DNA of 64,000 bases from Pontederia crassipes (taxonomy: Eukaryota; Streptophyta; Magnoliopsida; Commelinales; Pontederiaceae): positions 2,919,001 to 2,983,000 of the forward strand of contig CM060191.1 in NCBI GenBank assembly GCA_030549335.1. Direction: 5' to 3'. How positions within the stretch are numbered: the stretch's first letter is position 1; every line of letters starts with the position of its first letter. Positions 12,376-24,952 of this stretch are shown here, piece by piece. The translations under genes and the position numbers were made by a program. The notes under the pieces were generated by a model that was not told the origin of the DNA, did no database searches, and saw nothing but the letters and a program-made list of their open reading frames with translations.

Positions 12376-12982
12376 TGTTGGGAGACGAGGACGAGGTGGT
12401 GGTCTGCTCAGCAGGAGCTGTAAGTGTAGCTGTATCAGTAGCAGAGCGAGTGGAAGGAAGCCAGTGGCGATGGGTTTGTTTTTATGTTTGAAACGAGGAG
12501 AGGGAGAACGAGGTGGTAACAAATTTATAGCAAAAAAAAAAAAAAGCCACTTGTCAAAAAGTTTTTTAGCTATTGAAAAATAAAACCGTATTTTTTTGTC
12601 ATGCTAATAGGTAATCTGACATATTTATTGCGAATGCATTTAAATAAAATAAATTATAATGATGAAGTTAGAAAAGTTAACGTGATAAATTAATTTTAGT
12701 AGGTTAATGAATTATAAATATAAAATAATATTTTATTAATTAATATTTAAAATAAAAATTTATATTATTTTATAAATATATGTATTATAATAATATAATA
12801 AATAATATTATAATGCATTACATTTAACAATATATTATGCTTTTTTATCTGAAATGAAAATATTAAATTAATATTTCCATATTAAATATATTTATCTTAT
12901 ATATAAAACATTTTATATAAGAAATGTAAGAAAGAGAAAATTTCAAAAGAAAATTAAGAAAAAAGAAATGTTGCATAAAAAA
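12376..12982. other. OPT upstream region
   Basis: About 150 bases next to the OPT start are GC-balanced and probably the 5' leader, with an A-run at 12530-12544. From about 12560 the sequence becomes very AT-rich with no coding signal. No TATA box can be assigned with confidence. Confidence 0.4.
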
Positions 12983-13526
12983 TAGGGATGAAAATAGTTT
13001 CGATTGGGTCGAGTTTTCGATCGAAAAAATCAATAGCTACTTTTCAGGTCGATTTTTAAAATTAAAAAAACGTCCTAAATCTATTTTGAAAAAATAAAAA
13101 TCACTCTCTAGCGGGTCAATTTTTTTAGGGTCCTGCTTTTATATAATTATATTTTTAAAATATATAGAATAAATTAAAATTAATATACAAGTATTTAATT
13201 TTATGTTAAATATAAAATATACTATTAAAATTTTAAAGTTATTAAATTAGAGTTTGATAATGTGATAGAAAAGTATGAAAGTTTACACAAAAAATATTCT
13301 ATCTATAATAAAAAGAGTTGATAATATATGTTTAATTATGTAAATACAAAATTATAAATAAAAAATGAGCTCCACGGGCCCTACGATTTTTTTGAATGGG
13401 CTTTAATTTTAATGGATGGATTTTAATTTATTAAAAATCACCCTAAATTATATCCGGACCCCTAATTTTTTATTTTTTTTAGTTGAATAATTTTTTTGAG
13501 TTGGTCGGATTTTTTTTACACCCCTA
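12983..13526. mobile_element. Probable MITE with TAGGG-type ends, about 544 bp
   Basis: The left end, TAGGGATGAAAATAG, and the reverse complement of the right end, TAGGGGTGTAAAA, form short imperfect inverted repeats. Subterminal GGGTCGAG-like sequence on the left is mirrored by CCGACC-type sequence on the right. The ends resemble those of the element at 23326-23825. No clear TSD is visible and the interior is AT-rich and noncoding. Confidence 0.5.
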
Positions 13527-14470
13527 ATAGAAAAGTTGAAAATATATATATATAAACTTAAGCTACCACTGTGAATAGTGCCTGGAGGTTGAAAATGAGA
13601 TTATCATTTAACGAAATCGATCGAAATTATATCGCGATTTCACTTAATTTCTTCCGCACCGTTAATATAAAAAAGTTGGAGGAAATTGATCTATTGATAT
13701 TTATTTTTAAAAGATAATTATATTAAAAATGTAAAGAAGTTTATTTGAATAATAGAAGATGAGTGGGATGGGGAAATTGGTATTCTTGAATTTCAAAAAA
13801 ATTAGTAACTGAAATTTAGAGAATTGAGTACACATACTTAAAAGAAAGATAATTTTTAGGAGATAGTTTTGTGAATAGTAATAATAAGTTCATAAATTTA
13901 ATTTTTTTAAAAAATGCTCCTAGCCCATCAACTTCCTTCATCATTGAACTCAAATCCGGAATTACTTTATCATATAAATTTATTTTCACTACAAATAGAG
14001 ATCTAGGAACTAATAAAAAATAATTAAAATCAAGGACTACAAAAACTTTTCATTACGAGTCGAGACGAAATTTTAATATAAAGAAGATAAAATTTTAAAA
14101 GAAATACTTCTCATTGATGAAATTTGAATTCAAGATCTTGTGTCATATAAAATAGTTAATATAAACCTTACTTCACCTCATATGCATATTAAATCAAATG
14201 AAACTCAGAGAACTGAAAATTTCTATACAGGCTTCTTAAGATTCTTTTCTTATTTTGTACTTTTTTCTGACTTTTGGATAATCATAAATCCGAAAAGCTA
14301 AAATAGAAATGCTCGCCATTTTAGTGTTAGGTTTAAATTTAAGTGAAAAATATATATATGAAATTTGATCAAGAGAAATAATATATATATATATGTGTGT
14401 GTGTTTATTATGATATGATTTCTTTATGTAAAGTTAATAGAAAACCAACTATTTATTATGGATTTCAATA
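13527..14470. other. AT-rich intergenic DNA
   Basis: No coding sequence, RNA gene or bounded repeat could be recognised here. A short (TA)n/(GT)n tract lies at about 14382-14404. Confidence 0.5.
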
Positions 14471-14964
14471 GGGGTCACACCTTTTGTATGGCGTATGACC
14501 TTCATTCGCCTCCTGTGGGCGACGACGACTGCGAGATGCGAGCGGCGAGGCAACGACGACGAGGCGACGATCGATGTGAGGCGATCCGATATCTCCCCCT
14601 TTCTCTTTGATCCGACGATGGTGATGTCGACGGCAACGAGACGAGGGAGGCCGATTGCGAGGGATCTGACGAGGTGAGGGTTGCGATCTACTCTCCCCCT
14701 TTCTTTTTGATTGATGATGAGGGCAACAATCACAAGCGGCTGCAACTCGATCATGCATGCAAAGGTCATCATCGACACGGCCGACGATCACCGGGACGCT
14801 CATGGGTGGCAGGCTCGGAGGAGGTTGGGGGCGGTAGAGATGATGACATTCAGAGGTGCCGGTGGCGGCGACGATGGCAACGACGACAGTGCTCGGAGGG
14901 GAGGTGGGGAAGATGAGATCGGAGAAAGAAAGGTAGAAATACGTCGTACATAGCGTATGACCCC
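14471..14964. mobile_element. Candidate TIR transposon, about 494 bp, GC-rich interior
   Basis: The first 26 bases (GGGGTCACACC...CGTAT) and the reverse complement of the last 26 (GGGGTCATACG...CGTAT) match at about 20 of 26 positions. The interior is much richer in GC than the surroundings and contains repeated GACGACGA-type codon-like stretches open in several frames on both strands, which is a composition effect rather than a gene. No convincing TSD was found. Confidence 0.5.
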
Positions 14965-17900
14965 ATTAAATTCATTTATTATACACAATTAAATAGAAAA
15001 AAGTAACTCCAAGCTAATGCTTGGTTTATAAGATAATATTATTTGAAGCCAAACAGCCCATTGACATGGGTATAAAATATGTATAGATATAGAGTATTTG
15101 GCGTATAAAAAGATTAAAACTATTAAAATTGTGAGCGAAATTAAAAATTGAAACACGAAATGTTGGCGAGTTTATGTTCCAATAACGGAATCTATTTATG
15201 TGCATGTCACCAGCTCATGATAAGAATGCTGACCCACTTTCTATGGAGATTGATTGTGAATTCCAAGATATCAACCTTCCAAAAAAAAAGGTAGGATGTC
15301 TTAATTTTGTAATAATGATTCCTCATATATCTCACTTCAATTAAACTAATACAACAATCATCTATCATCATCATCATTAGAAGATACTATTTTGTCTCCA
15401 AAATAAATAAAATAAAATATTTCAATTTGAGTAGAATGAAAAATTAATATTTTCTTAAAAAATAAATAAGAAACTAAAAATCAGAAAGTAATTATATTTT
15501 TTTAAAAAATAATTAATTATTTAAGAAGAAAATAATTTAGGTAGAAGTTGTGGTTTCGATAAATTAAATTGAGTTTTAAACTTTTCAAAATGGACAAATC
15601 TCTTTATTACATTTAAATGCTAATAAATTATTTTTTATAATTATTATAAAGTATAATATTACAAATTATACATTACGTATTTTTTGTAATATTCGTAATC
15701 CGTGCATAACGGGATTTAACATTAGTTATTATTAAAAGGAAGTGAGGTGTGATTCACTCTCATATTGCACTCATATAATTTATTAGTTTTTGCACTATTT
15801 TTTATATTCTGGTCTTATAATATCAAGGAATTTAAGCGTCATAGATGTTTAATTTCTGCAATAACAAATAGTGAATAAAAATTGCATACAAATGGTTAAA
15901 ATGAGTACCTTTATTCCGCGGATAATATAATTAAATGAATAAAATTAAAAATATATTAGGCCAAAAAATTGTTTTTTTCCTCAATATTGAAATAAACAAC
16001 TTAGATTTATTTTTTAGCCCTCCTCAATGTAGGTAAAAATTATATTTTTATTCCAACGAATGAATTAATGCACGGATAACTGTGATTGATTAATTGAGCT
16101 CGATAGTAGATCGACCTTCAACTCGTGGACAATGCGCATATTCGTTAACATCACGAATTAGACGATCAGTTTCGCTTTCCAAATATTAGGGGTTGACTAT
16201 TAAAAAAATCAAATACATTAATATGATGACATTTAAATGTAGAACTTGATTGTAAATTAAGGTTTTTTTTGGGGCTCAATTTGGGTTGAGTGAACCGGTT
16301 CACTCGAACCACCTCCTCGTCATTGGACTCAAACAGCGATGGCAGGGACCAAAAGAGACCCGGAAGTGACCGAGTCCAAGAGTGCCGTTATCGGTCAAGT
16401 TCGTGTGATTAGGTGCGCAGTCGCTGCTGCTAATAATTGGTTCGTGCCAATTTTTTTTTTCAGTTGAAGTAAAAAAAAAAATTCCTGAGGAAATAATCCA
16501 CAAAACTGGATATAAAATTTGCTTAATCCAAGTTTTAAATTGAATTCAACTCCAGATCTCATTAATTTTTTCGACTCAAATTAAAATAATAAAACTAATT
16601 GAATCCTGACTAGTAATGATTGATCAATCAATAACGATCAATTGTTTCGATTTTTTTCTCCAAGGATTAAATTTAGGTTTTGTAAAAACAGTAAGCTTTT
16701 ATTCTTTTCGTCCAATAGATTATTAGAATCCGCGTACCGTAAATTTGTTATTATTTTTATTTATTTTTTCTTGAGCTCGTGCTGTCAGTGTATGCATGCA
16801 ACAAATATTAACACCCAATATATAATATTTTGAGTCGACCCATTAAAAAAAAGTATTTAGAAGTCAAAACATGGAGCACGTCCTTATAACAACAACAAAA
16901 AGCATAACTAAATAAATATATATATGAATTCATAAAGCCGGATATAAATCAATCTTAATTCGTAAAATATAATTAAGGCGTGGCATCATAAATAATAAAA
17001 TTAAATAATCTCAAAAGTGACACTATTTAATGATAGCATCATCGTCAACAAGATAAAGTAAGTGGAGTTGGCGAATAGATCAACATGTTGGACGTGGACA
17101 GGGATCATTGGATCATAACATACTTAAATTATCTAAAGTTAGGTTGATTGGATCGTGATTTGGAATTTTTTTTCCATTCGCATCACGATTTATCGGTGTC
17201 TAAAATTATTAACATCTGATTAAGTTAATGTTTATACGAAAGCGATATAAATAAATTCTGAATAAAGTAATGTGATTCTGAAAATCGAACTTGCTACCGA
17301 CACTCGTCATGTTGGACATCTACATATGTGGAGGAGAAAGAAATATGATGTGTGGACGTCACGTAGACCGCGCGACCGGTAAACATCCTATACTCGGTGA
17401 AAAAGGCAGTCGTCACTGCTGAATGACTTCTGAATCGACGCTTGACAGTGGCCCTCTAAACGGGTAGGTTGACAAGAACACAACCACACATTTTCTCATC
17501 TGTCGTAGTTGCACCATATGACGGCTCTTGGAGGTAGGGAGCAACTTGCACGCTCATTAAACCCAATAATAAAATATAAATTTAATATATCAATAATAGG
17601 AAAGATCAGATAACTCCGTAGTATGAGAGATTTTTTTTTAAAAAAAAAAATCCTATAAGTTTAATTTAGTGGAATCTTAAATTTTAGATGTTTCCGATAG
17701 AATTAACTTTTGGGTTTGTCCATTTCCTCACACCCCTACAAACTATCCACTTATTTAAAAAATGAATTATCACAAACTTTACTCTTGATTATGTATAAAG
17801 TATTTTTTTAAGTAAACAAAGAGAAACAAGAATAAACTACAAATTCATATAATCTTTTAATTTGATGCATCCATTTGAACATAACATTTGGCTTAAGAGA

Positions 17901-18699
17901 CGTTGACAAAGAAAAGCCAACATGTACTCCGACGATTTCCTACAAAAATAATATTAGACAAATAAATTAAGAATCTTATTCCCTGGTTGGTGCCTTTCCT
18001 GCAACAAAACATTGCATTCTGACGGAACAGTGTTGTCATCTCTCTCTATCTCTACATTATAAAATATTATATATATATATATATATAAAGTGGATAATTG
18101 CAAAAGGTTGTGTTTAAAATGATTGGATAGTTATTAGTAGTCTCAAAGTGTCTTTCTTTTATTTCTATTTCGAATTAGTTAAGTGTTAATAATTTTATAC
18201 GTAAAAATTTTCTCCTAAACTCAAGGGACAAAAAAAAAAAGAATGTTCCAATTAATTCTTCTTCTTAATTAATTTAAGTCATGTATTTTCTTAATAATGT
18301 AATGATTCGTCTGTTCAGAGTTCCAACCGGAGTCGCATGTGATCTTGTCCTCCTAATTAATTATTTATGGTCCGTGAGATAAAAAAAATATAATTAATGA
18401 ATAGATGAGACAAAAAGGGTACAAATTTATTATCATTTACTAATTATCAGAAGAGATTGAGGATTGTTTGAACATAAAGTGGATCCATATATTACATATA
18501 ATATTAAATTTACCATTAATTTATAAATCAATGACGAGTTTGATTCATTTTTGGATCCACACATTTCTTAAACTCTTATTTTAAAATTTGAAAATTGTGT
18601 GAATTCAAGGTGCATATCTACATATATAATTTTAAACTTATTATAAAATTATTTTCAAAAATAATATTGAATAATATAAGAGTAATGAATTGATCATGA
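14965..18699. other. Long AT-rich intergenic stretch
   Basis: No gene, RNA or bounded transposon could be identified. Slightly less AT-rich patches occur at about 16270-16440 and 17270-17560 but carry no protein similarity that I recognise. A (TA)n tract lies at about 18069-18087. Confidence 0.45.

Positions 18700-18781
<82 letters not shown>
18700..18781. repeat. (ATT)n microsatellite, about 27 units
   Basis: An uninterrupted 82-base run of ATT/TTA repeats. It produces a poly-Ile open frame on the minus strand that is not a gene. Confidence 0.97.
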
Positions 18782-18782
<1 letters not shown>

Positions 18783-21485
18783 CTGCTTGAGACATGATAG
18801 ATATGGGATTAGATCCGGATGCTTGGACGGGTGGTCTGCGTACAAATTACTTGGCTTCCCTTAAAATATAAAAAAAAAAGTTCTCAATTTGATGGATGGG
18901 ACGCTTTTGATGTCGTCGCAGAGATGATGGCCATTTGGGAGAGATCAGCACAAGAACAAGAAGATAAAAATCTTCCACAAATGGGGCATCAATCAGTGGA
19001 TTGGACGGATGTGTTAATTAAAGTTCGTCTTTTGAACTTTGAACTGGAACTTTGGAGGTGTTGCTGGTAATCCAATCCAGCCGCAGAACCAAAACTAGAA
19101 CTCTGATCGATGAGAGATTAGATTGCAGACTGACACACCAAAAAAGTTGGCACAGATGGCCTTGCAGGAGGAAGAGGAGGACTGCTGTAATTGGGTGATG
19201 CGATGATGTCTTCAATCATTGTTCCAGTGGACTGATTCCTGACAGCAGGGCCTGCATGCCAATCAATTTGTTTATCACCCTTCCATCGGCCATGAGCTTA
19301 AAAAGGAGGTTGGAATTGGAGCAGGACGAAAAGAAGAAGACGGAGTGAAAGCTGATCTGTTCTGTTCAAAAAGATAAAACAGCGAGATCGTTGACCTACA
19401 AATGAGAGGAGGTCGTCACTCCTCGTCCGCCTCTTGGTCCCATGGCGTTTTACTTTTGATCACAAAAGACAATGGTCCCTGTTGCAGATTCTGGGTCCAA
19501 AAGTTTTCCAACAGCAGGCCCTTCTCTCTCACACACACACATCTATATCTGTTTGCCGACCACAAAAGAGTGCAGATTCTTTTGTTTCAGACCATTTAGT
19601 GACAGAGTACACAAGATACAGTAGTAAGCACTGCGAGCTTCCAGATTCCTATTAGTAGTCCATCATGAGTTCAGTAATTGGACTATTGATATGATAACAT
19701 AAACTAACACTGTGAGCTTTCAGGTACAGCAGATGAGTCCATAACAATGCATGGCATTAATGTGCTCAACTACGTCACCAGTTAAAGCAACTCACATCTC
19801 ATTCAAGTTGTACATTCAAAGTGTCAAATGTTACTTCAAAAAGATGACTGTGGCTTTCGGTGAGCTTGAGAAACACATGGAAGTTGGGCCAAGTTCACAG
19901 TGGGTGAAGCTTCTACAGAAGGTGCAGGAAAGTAAATGTTCTCATCATCTCGGAGATGCAGTCCAGTACAATAATTATAAGCAATTAGTTGTTGGTTAGC
20001 TAAAGGGAAGGCTCTTCACATGCAGTCCACCATCACAGAAGATGTGATTCCATCATAAGTTGTACAGTGTTGAGGCTTCTTTTCCATCTCAGTTCTTAAC
20101 TGGTTAGTCAATGAGTTTTGATTATATCATTTACTAAAAATCAATTGCAATGACTTCACATGCAATCAATTAGTTACATTGAGTGTGAGGCAGAACATAA
20201 GACTTGTTGTTCAGAAAAAAAAAAACGGATCAACGTTCATATATATTTGATTCTGATTATGGGAATATTTGATGAAATTGACAAGGCTTGATGCTTATCA
20301 TTACTTTGCTGCTTCTACCAAAGGAGCTCTTGTTCCATGAACTGCTTTATCCAAGAATAACCAAACAGTCAAACACAGGCACATGCACTGCTCAGGAAAG
20401 ATTCAGAGAATTTTCCATCTTTCCTTTTAGTCTCTGGATGCATGATTCTGATTTTATCGTGACTCATTCGGATTAGCATCAAACTGTTGCAAACTTTATT
20501 GACATATATATTCCGATTATCTTGACTTTGGGTCAAGCTCAATGACAAGCTTTGATGATTAGTAACTGCCAAGTAGAACTATTGTACAGTGTCCTCTTAA
20601 TGTGTTCCTACTGTATGCAGTCATTGAATATAAAACTATCTGTGTTTACAAGAACTACTGTCCATGTCCTCTCAATGTGCTCCAATGTAATTATTTTTCA
20701 TCAATTACGAGAATAAACACTTTCTTGCCCTTTTGCCAAAACTTGGTCAGTCTACTGCTTCTCATATACTTTTGCATGTTTTCGGTTTTAATGATAACAA
20801 GTGGCATGAAAACAAGCACAGTTGTGTGGACAAAACTGGTTATAACTCAAGGGCCTCATCAACAGTGATACATACTGATTTCTTCTATGAACTGATCATT
20901 AAAACCTTGACAGAATCCATCTCCTAATCTACCCCGTCATATCAGATGCACTGCACTATGAGGTATATTTAGCACAACCTCTGGAGTTACAATTAATAAA
21001 GAACCATGCTCTTACTGTGCTAGTATTATTTACATAGTGATTTCTGAGGAACCAGTGTCTTTGGAGAACTACAACTACATGAGCCTTCCCTTGATCAATT
21101 TCCAGGTAATTCCTGCCTAACCTCAACTTGTCTTAAGTTTGGTAAGCTTCTAATCAGCTGGAGATTAAGTAAAAGACATTAAATTGGCCTTTAATTCTCT
21201 GTTATATGATTAGACCACATCAGGCGGAAACATTTTCTGCAAACAAAGGCCTTAATTTCTGATCTGAAATCAGTCCCGTACGAGGAGCTTCTCATCATAT
21301 ATAACATATGAGTAATAAAAGAAGTTTGACATGAATATTTTGCAATATACAGGACCATAACAGAAATCAACAAAATTGATGTTAAAGATCCTCTCTGTGA
21401 TCAAGTGTACTGTACTGCAAAGTTGCAAATTTTCCTTTGTTGGGGTGTTGGCTTGACTGCATAATTCATGTGCACCTCCTGTTGT
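18782..21485. other. Intergenic stretch of more balanced composition
   Basis: This part looks less repeat-like than its neighbours and may include transcribed noncoding DNA or the 3' flank of the gene at 21486. Short open frames exist, but none shows a recognisable protein or codon pattern. No tRNA or rRNA was recognised. Confidence 0.4.
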
Positions 21486-22297
21486 TTACCTTATCGGCAC
21501 CTTGATCCAGCCATTGGCAAAAGCAATGGCAAGGATGACAAAAGGGGTCGACATGCCAAAGATGATGATATAAGGCAGAGGTGTCTTCATGGGGTTCTCT
21601 CCTTCCCTCTCTCCTGCCGTCTGCCAATACCTGCAACAAATAAGACAGGTTTACACCAAGAAATATGGATCAACAAACAAGACATATATTCATTAATTCA
21701 GCGAATTCACTTGATGTTTGGTGCATGGTATTATTGCTGCTGACATATAATATGAACTAGTGTCATCATGCCAGAAATCAAAGGATTCTGACTTGAGTGA
21801 CTACAAGACAAGATTCATGACTACTAGTTAGAAGTGTCCCATATCTAAAAATGCAACTTTGATTAAACTTATAGGCAAAGCTATGATTTTTTTTTCCATT
21901 AACTCATGAACATTATGTATCTGACTATCTGTACATAAATAGTAACCTTAACTGATGAACTAAATGCAGAAAGCAGGAAAATAAATGGAAAATTACTGCT
22001 CCGGTTCTTCCTCTCTGGTGATGAACTTTTTCTGAGCACGCTTTGTCTCTCCATCTCCTCCACCTGCAGAAGTTACATAAATGCAGTGGTAGTGCTAGTG
22101 GAGATAAATACCAAAAACTTGATTCTGCCACAGCTCTGATAATCCAGAACTCTACCTAGCTTTGCGTGGATTCTGGCTGGCTTCTGTTTCTTTGCTGCAG
22201 CAAAAGCAGGACAGCGCAAGAGAGGTGAAGGTTTCGGCACAAAGAAGCTGCCAATGGCGGCAGCAGGGACAGCAAGAGCAGCAACTACCTTCGCCAT
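21486..22297 (-). CDS. Small chloroplast-targeted single-span membrane protein
   Basis: Three exons can be read on the minus strand: 22297-22156, 22063-21997 and 21630-21486, with GT/AG borders and phases that join exactly, giving 354 nt and 117 aa. The N-terminus (MAKVVAALAVPAAAIGSFFV) is Ala/Val/Ser-rich without acids and then basic, like a plastid transit peptide. The mature part holds KKFITREEEPEQYWQTAGER at about residues 59-78, then a Pro-flanked hydrophobic span at about 90-109 (YIIIFGMSTPFVILAIAFAN) and a short basic end, KVPIR. I believe similar small thylakoid proteins occur widely in plants but cannot name this one. A thylakoid location with the C-terminus after one span is inference. 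The upstream in-frame extension (to 22483) is most likely 5' leader. Confidence 0.78.
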
Positions 22298-22622
22298 TTG
22301 CTCGCGATACAGAGAGATCGGTGTGGAGGCTCCATTTGACACGAGAGCTTCATATCCTCGGTGCACGTAGATAGACGAAAAAGAGAGGGATGTGTGGATA
22401 AGGAGATGGGCGCGATCTGGACCAATTTCGTCCTTTGATTGGCTGGACTCCGAGACAAAGATGTCCCCAGATAGATTTTGCATTTTGGGAGGTGGCTAAA
22501 ATAAAAATTCACTAGAAAATAGTAATTTTTTTTTATATGGACGGGTACATGAATATCAAAATAAGATACTAATACTAACCAATCAAGATGATTGACACGG
22601 ATAGCGAAATTGTATTCCATAG
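22298..22622. promoter_or_regulatory. 5' leader and promoter of the small plastid protein gene
   Basis: This gap upstream (minus strand) of the ATG at 22297 ends at a MITE starting at 22623. The promoter must lie in about 300 bases or include the transposon. The sequence is open in frame with the gene for about 190 bases, which is compatible with a leader. No TATA box is assigned. Confidence 0.35.
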
Positions 22623-23325
22623 GGCTGCGTTTCGCACCGGAACATTTTAGAACATTTGTTCTCGAGAACTAATTGATGTGATAAAAAAGTTTAGGTTGGT
22701 GTTTGGATGAAAAAGTGTGATAATGGGATTTAAAAAGTTGATGTGATGGAAAAGTTTTAGTGGGTGTTTGGATAAAAAGTAAGAACTAAGAATATAATTT
22801 ATTATTTTATGAGGTATAAAATTATAGTAAATAAGAATGTATTATTAATATTATATTTTACGTAAATTGTTATATTATTAATATTATTTTTTATTTATTT
22901 TGATTAAACATTTTAAATATTATTAATATTATAATTTATGTACATTTTAAAATTCAAATATAATTTATTTTTTTTAAAAAAAATAATTGAATAGTTTAAT
23001 TAATAAAATATTTATTAATTATTAGAACTAATTATTTTATAGTTTTTAATTAATAACATTTAATAAATTATTTTATAATATCCTTAATAATGTATTAATA
23101 TATTATAAATTATATATACATAAAAACCAAAATAATTAAAAAAATAGATGAAATTTAAAAAAAAAAGATGGCGGCTCGAAAAAAAAGGCAAATGTTCTCG
23201 CCGAAGCGGGCGAGAACATTTTGACAAATGTTCTCGCCAAGATCACGTGTTTATGTTCCTGTCATCTGCTGCGTTTGGCAGAACAACCGGAATATTTTAA
23301 ATGTTTCGTGCTGCCAAACGCAGCC
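22623..23325. mobile_element. Tourist/Harbinger-like element, 703 bp
   Basis: The left end GGCTGCGTTT and the right end AAACGCAGCC are perfect 10-base inverted repeats, with weaker inverted similarity further in (CCGGAACATTTTAGAA against CCGGAATATTTTAAAT-like sequence). A 3-bp TAG lies on both sides (22620-22622 and 23326-23328). The interior is AT-rich and noncoding, with a GCGGGCGAGAAC motif near 23206. A 3-bp TSD and GC-ended TIR suggest the PIF/Harbinger group; this class call is inference. Confidence 0.68.
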
Positions 23326-23825
23326 TAGGGGTGAGCAAACTCGGGTCGGGACCGGAATTCGGCCGACCCGGTTTGCTCTGGGTTTTTGAAAAAGAAGACT
23401 CGTTTCCGGTCAGGTCTGGGATCGGGACGTCCCGGTCAAATCGGGACAAAAATCGAAAATTCTCGAATATCTCGATTTGACCATAAATAAATAAATAAAT
23501 AATAAAAATTAATGTTATTATATAAATATGATAATCATTAATTAAATTATATATATGATAATATAATATAATGTATATTTAAGATATATACTAAATAAAA
23601 TATAAATTTTTATTTAAAATAAGCATAAATATAATTAAATATTAATATAATATATTTAATTGGGTTCGAATTATAATAACTCGGACCCAGTCTCGACCAG
23701 GTCTCAAGAAAATGAGTCCAATGAGCCCCGATGACTCGATTGGTAATCGGATCGGAAAAAATCTTGAAAAATCTAGGTCGGACTGAACCGGGGCGATCGG
23801 GTGGTCTCGACCCATACTCACCCTA
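23326..23825. mobile_element. MITE with TAGGG-type ends, about 500 bp
   Basis: The left end TAGGGGTGAGCAAACTCGGG and the reverse complement of the right end, TAGGGTGAGTATGGGTCGAG, form an inverted repeat, with more GGGTCGGGAC/GTCCCGGTC-type symmetry inside. The centre is AT-rich. It abuts the previous element, so the two share the TAG at 23326-23328. No TSD is clear. Confidence 0.62.
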
Positions 23826-24942
23826 GTGTTACAAGATCGTTGGGTGCTAGTAGTCCTATATTCAATTTTTAGAGTCCTTACTTTGATTAGAATTTACTCA
23901 TAAGTCAAAACATCGAATTAATCGGGTGCTAATCACCTACCGGACCCAAAAAAACACTAACCAATTTATCATGTTCAACTTAATTTAGGACATAATATCA
24001 CTTGAGTTGAAAATAGATCTAAAAAAACTTTTACATTGTCATCACACCATTGGAAATTATTGGATACAATATTGAATATTGTGCGATCTTAAATTCAGAA
24101 TCATTTTGGTAAAATCGGTGGAATCGAAATAAAAAAATCGTAAGATTAAGATTCTAATTATCCTTTTAGTTCAATTTTTTAATTTTTTCTTCAAGTGGGA
24201 TATGGAGAAATAAAATTAAGAGGAAAATGATTGATTATAATTAAAATTTTAAGAAAATTTTCTTCACAAATAATTTCATTATCAATTGTATATTAAATTT
24301 TATTTATATAATGGTACTCCATATTAATCATATTATTGTAATTTTTTCAAATCGTATTAAATTACTATTGTATAAGTATTATATATGTGCTTAAGTGCTT
24401 TTTTGTGAAGTAAATATATGTTAATCAACATGAGAACATATTTCGTTGCATTTTTTATTTTTGTGAAGTATTATATCATATTATTATTTTCATAAACCCG
24501 TCGCATTATTTCACTTTATTTTATTATATATTTTTTGTTGTACTTTTTGTTGGGCAACAGTGCCCTCATGGGCCGGCCCAGAGCAGGTCCATATATTGGG
24601 CTGCATGGAAGCACACCATTGCGCTGGAAAATGATTTTGTAATACCGAAATTATTTTATGCTAATTTTTGTATTAACTTTTATAAAATAAACAATAATAC
24701 AGCAATTAATTAAAAGTAATATGTCTTAGATGATTTTAGGATTTTTGTTCACACTCGATGTTCTTTTTTAATCTAGTTATAAATAAGATATATCTCATAG
24801 TGCGACTTAATTAATCATGTGTCCAACACCTTTTCACACAATTTTTTTTTCTCAAAATGCAAGCATGATGACTTAATTTTGGCCATAATACGGAGTAAGA
24901 AGAACGCAAAGATAACCAAAACAAACTCAAGGGATTTTGAAG
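23826..24942. other. AT-rich intergenic DNA
   Basis: No coding sequence, RNA gene or bounded element was recognised between the MITE ending at 23825 and the MULE-like TSD at 24943. A less AT-rich patch with GGGCCGGCCC lies near 24570. Confidence 0.45.
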
Positions 24943-24952
24943 CTTAAATTAT

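Noticed and set aside
12376..12522. In-frame N-terminal extension of the OPT protein
   Set aside because: The extra residues resemble a leader rather than an OPT N-terminus, and the Met at 12375 gives a normal-length protein.
18618..18845. Poly-isoleucine open frame
   Set aside because: It is a translation of the (ATT)n microsatellite.
22298..22483. In-frame N-terminal extension of the small plastid protein
   Set aside because: It would bury the transit-peptide-like start; no family member that I recall has such an extension.
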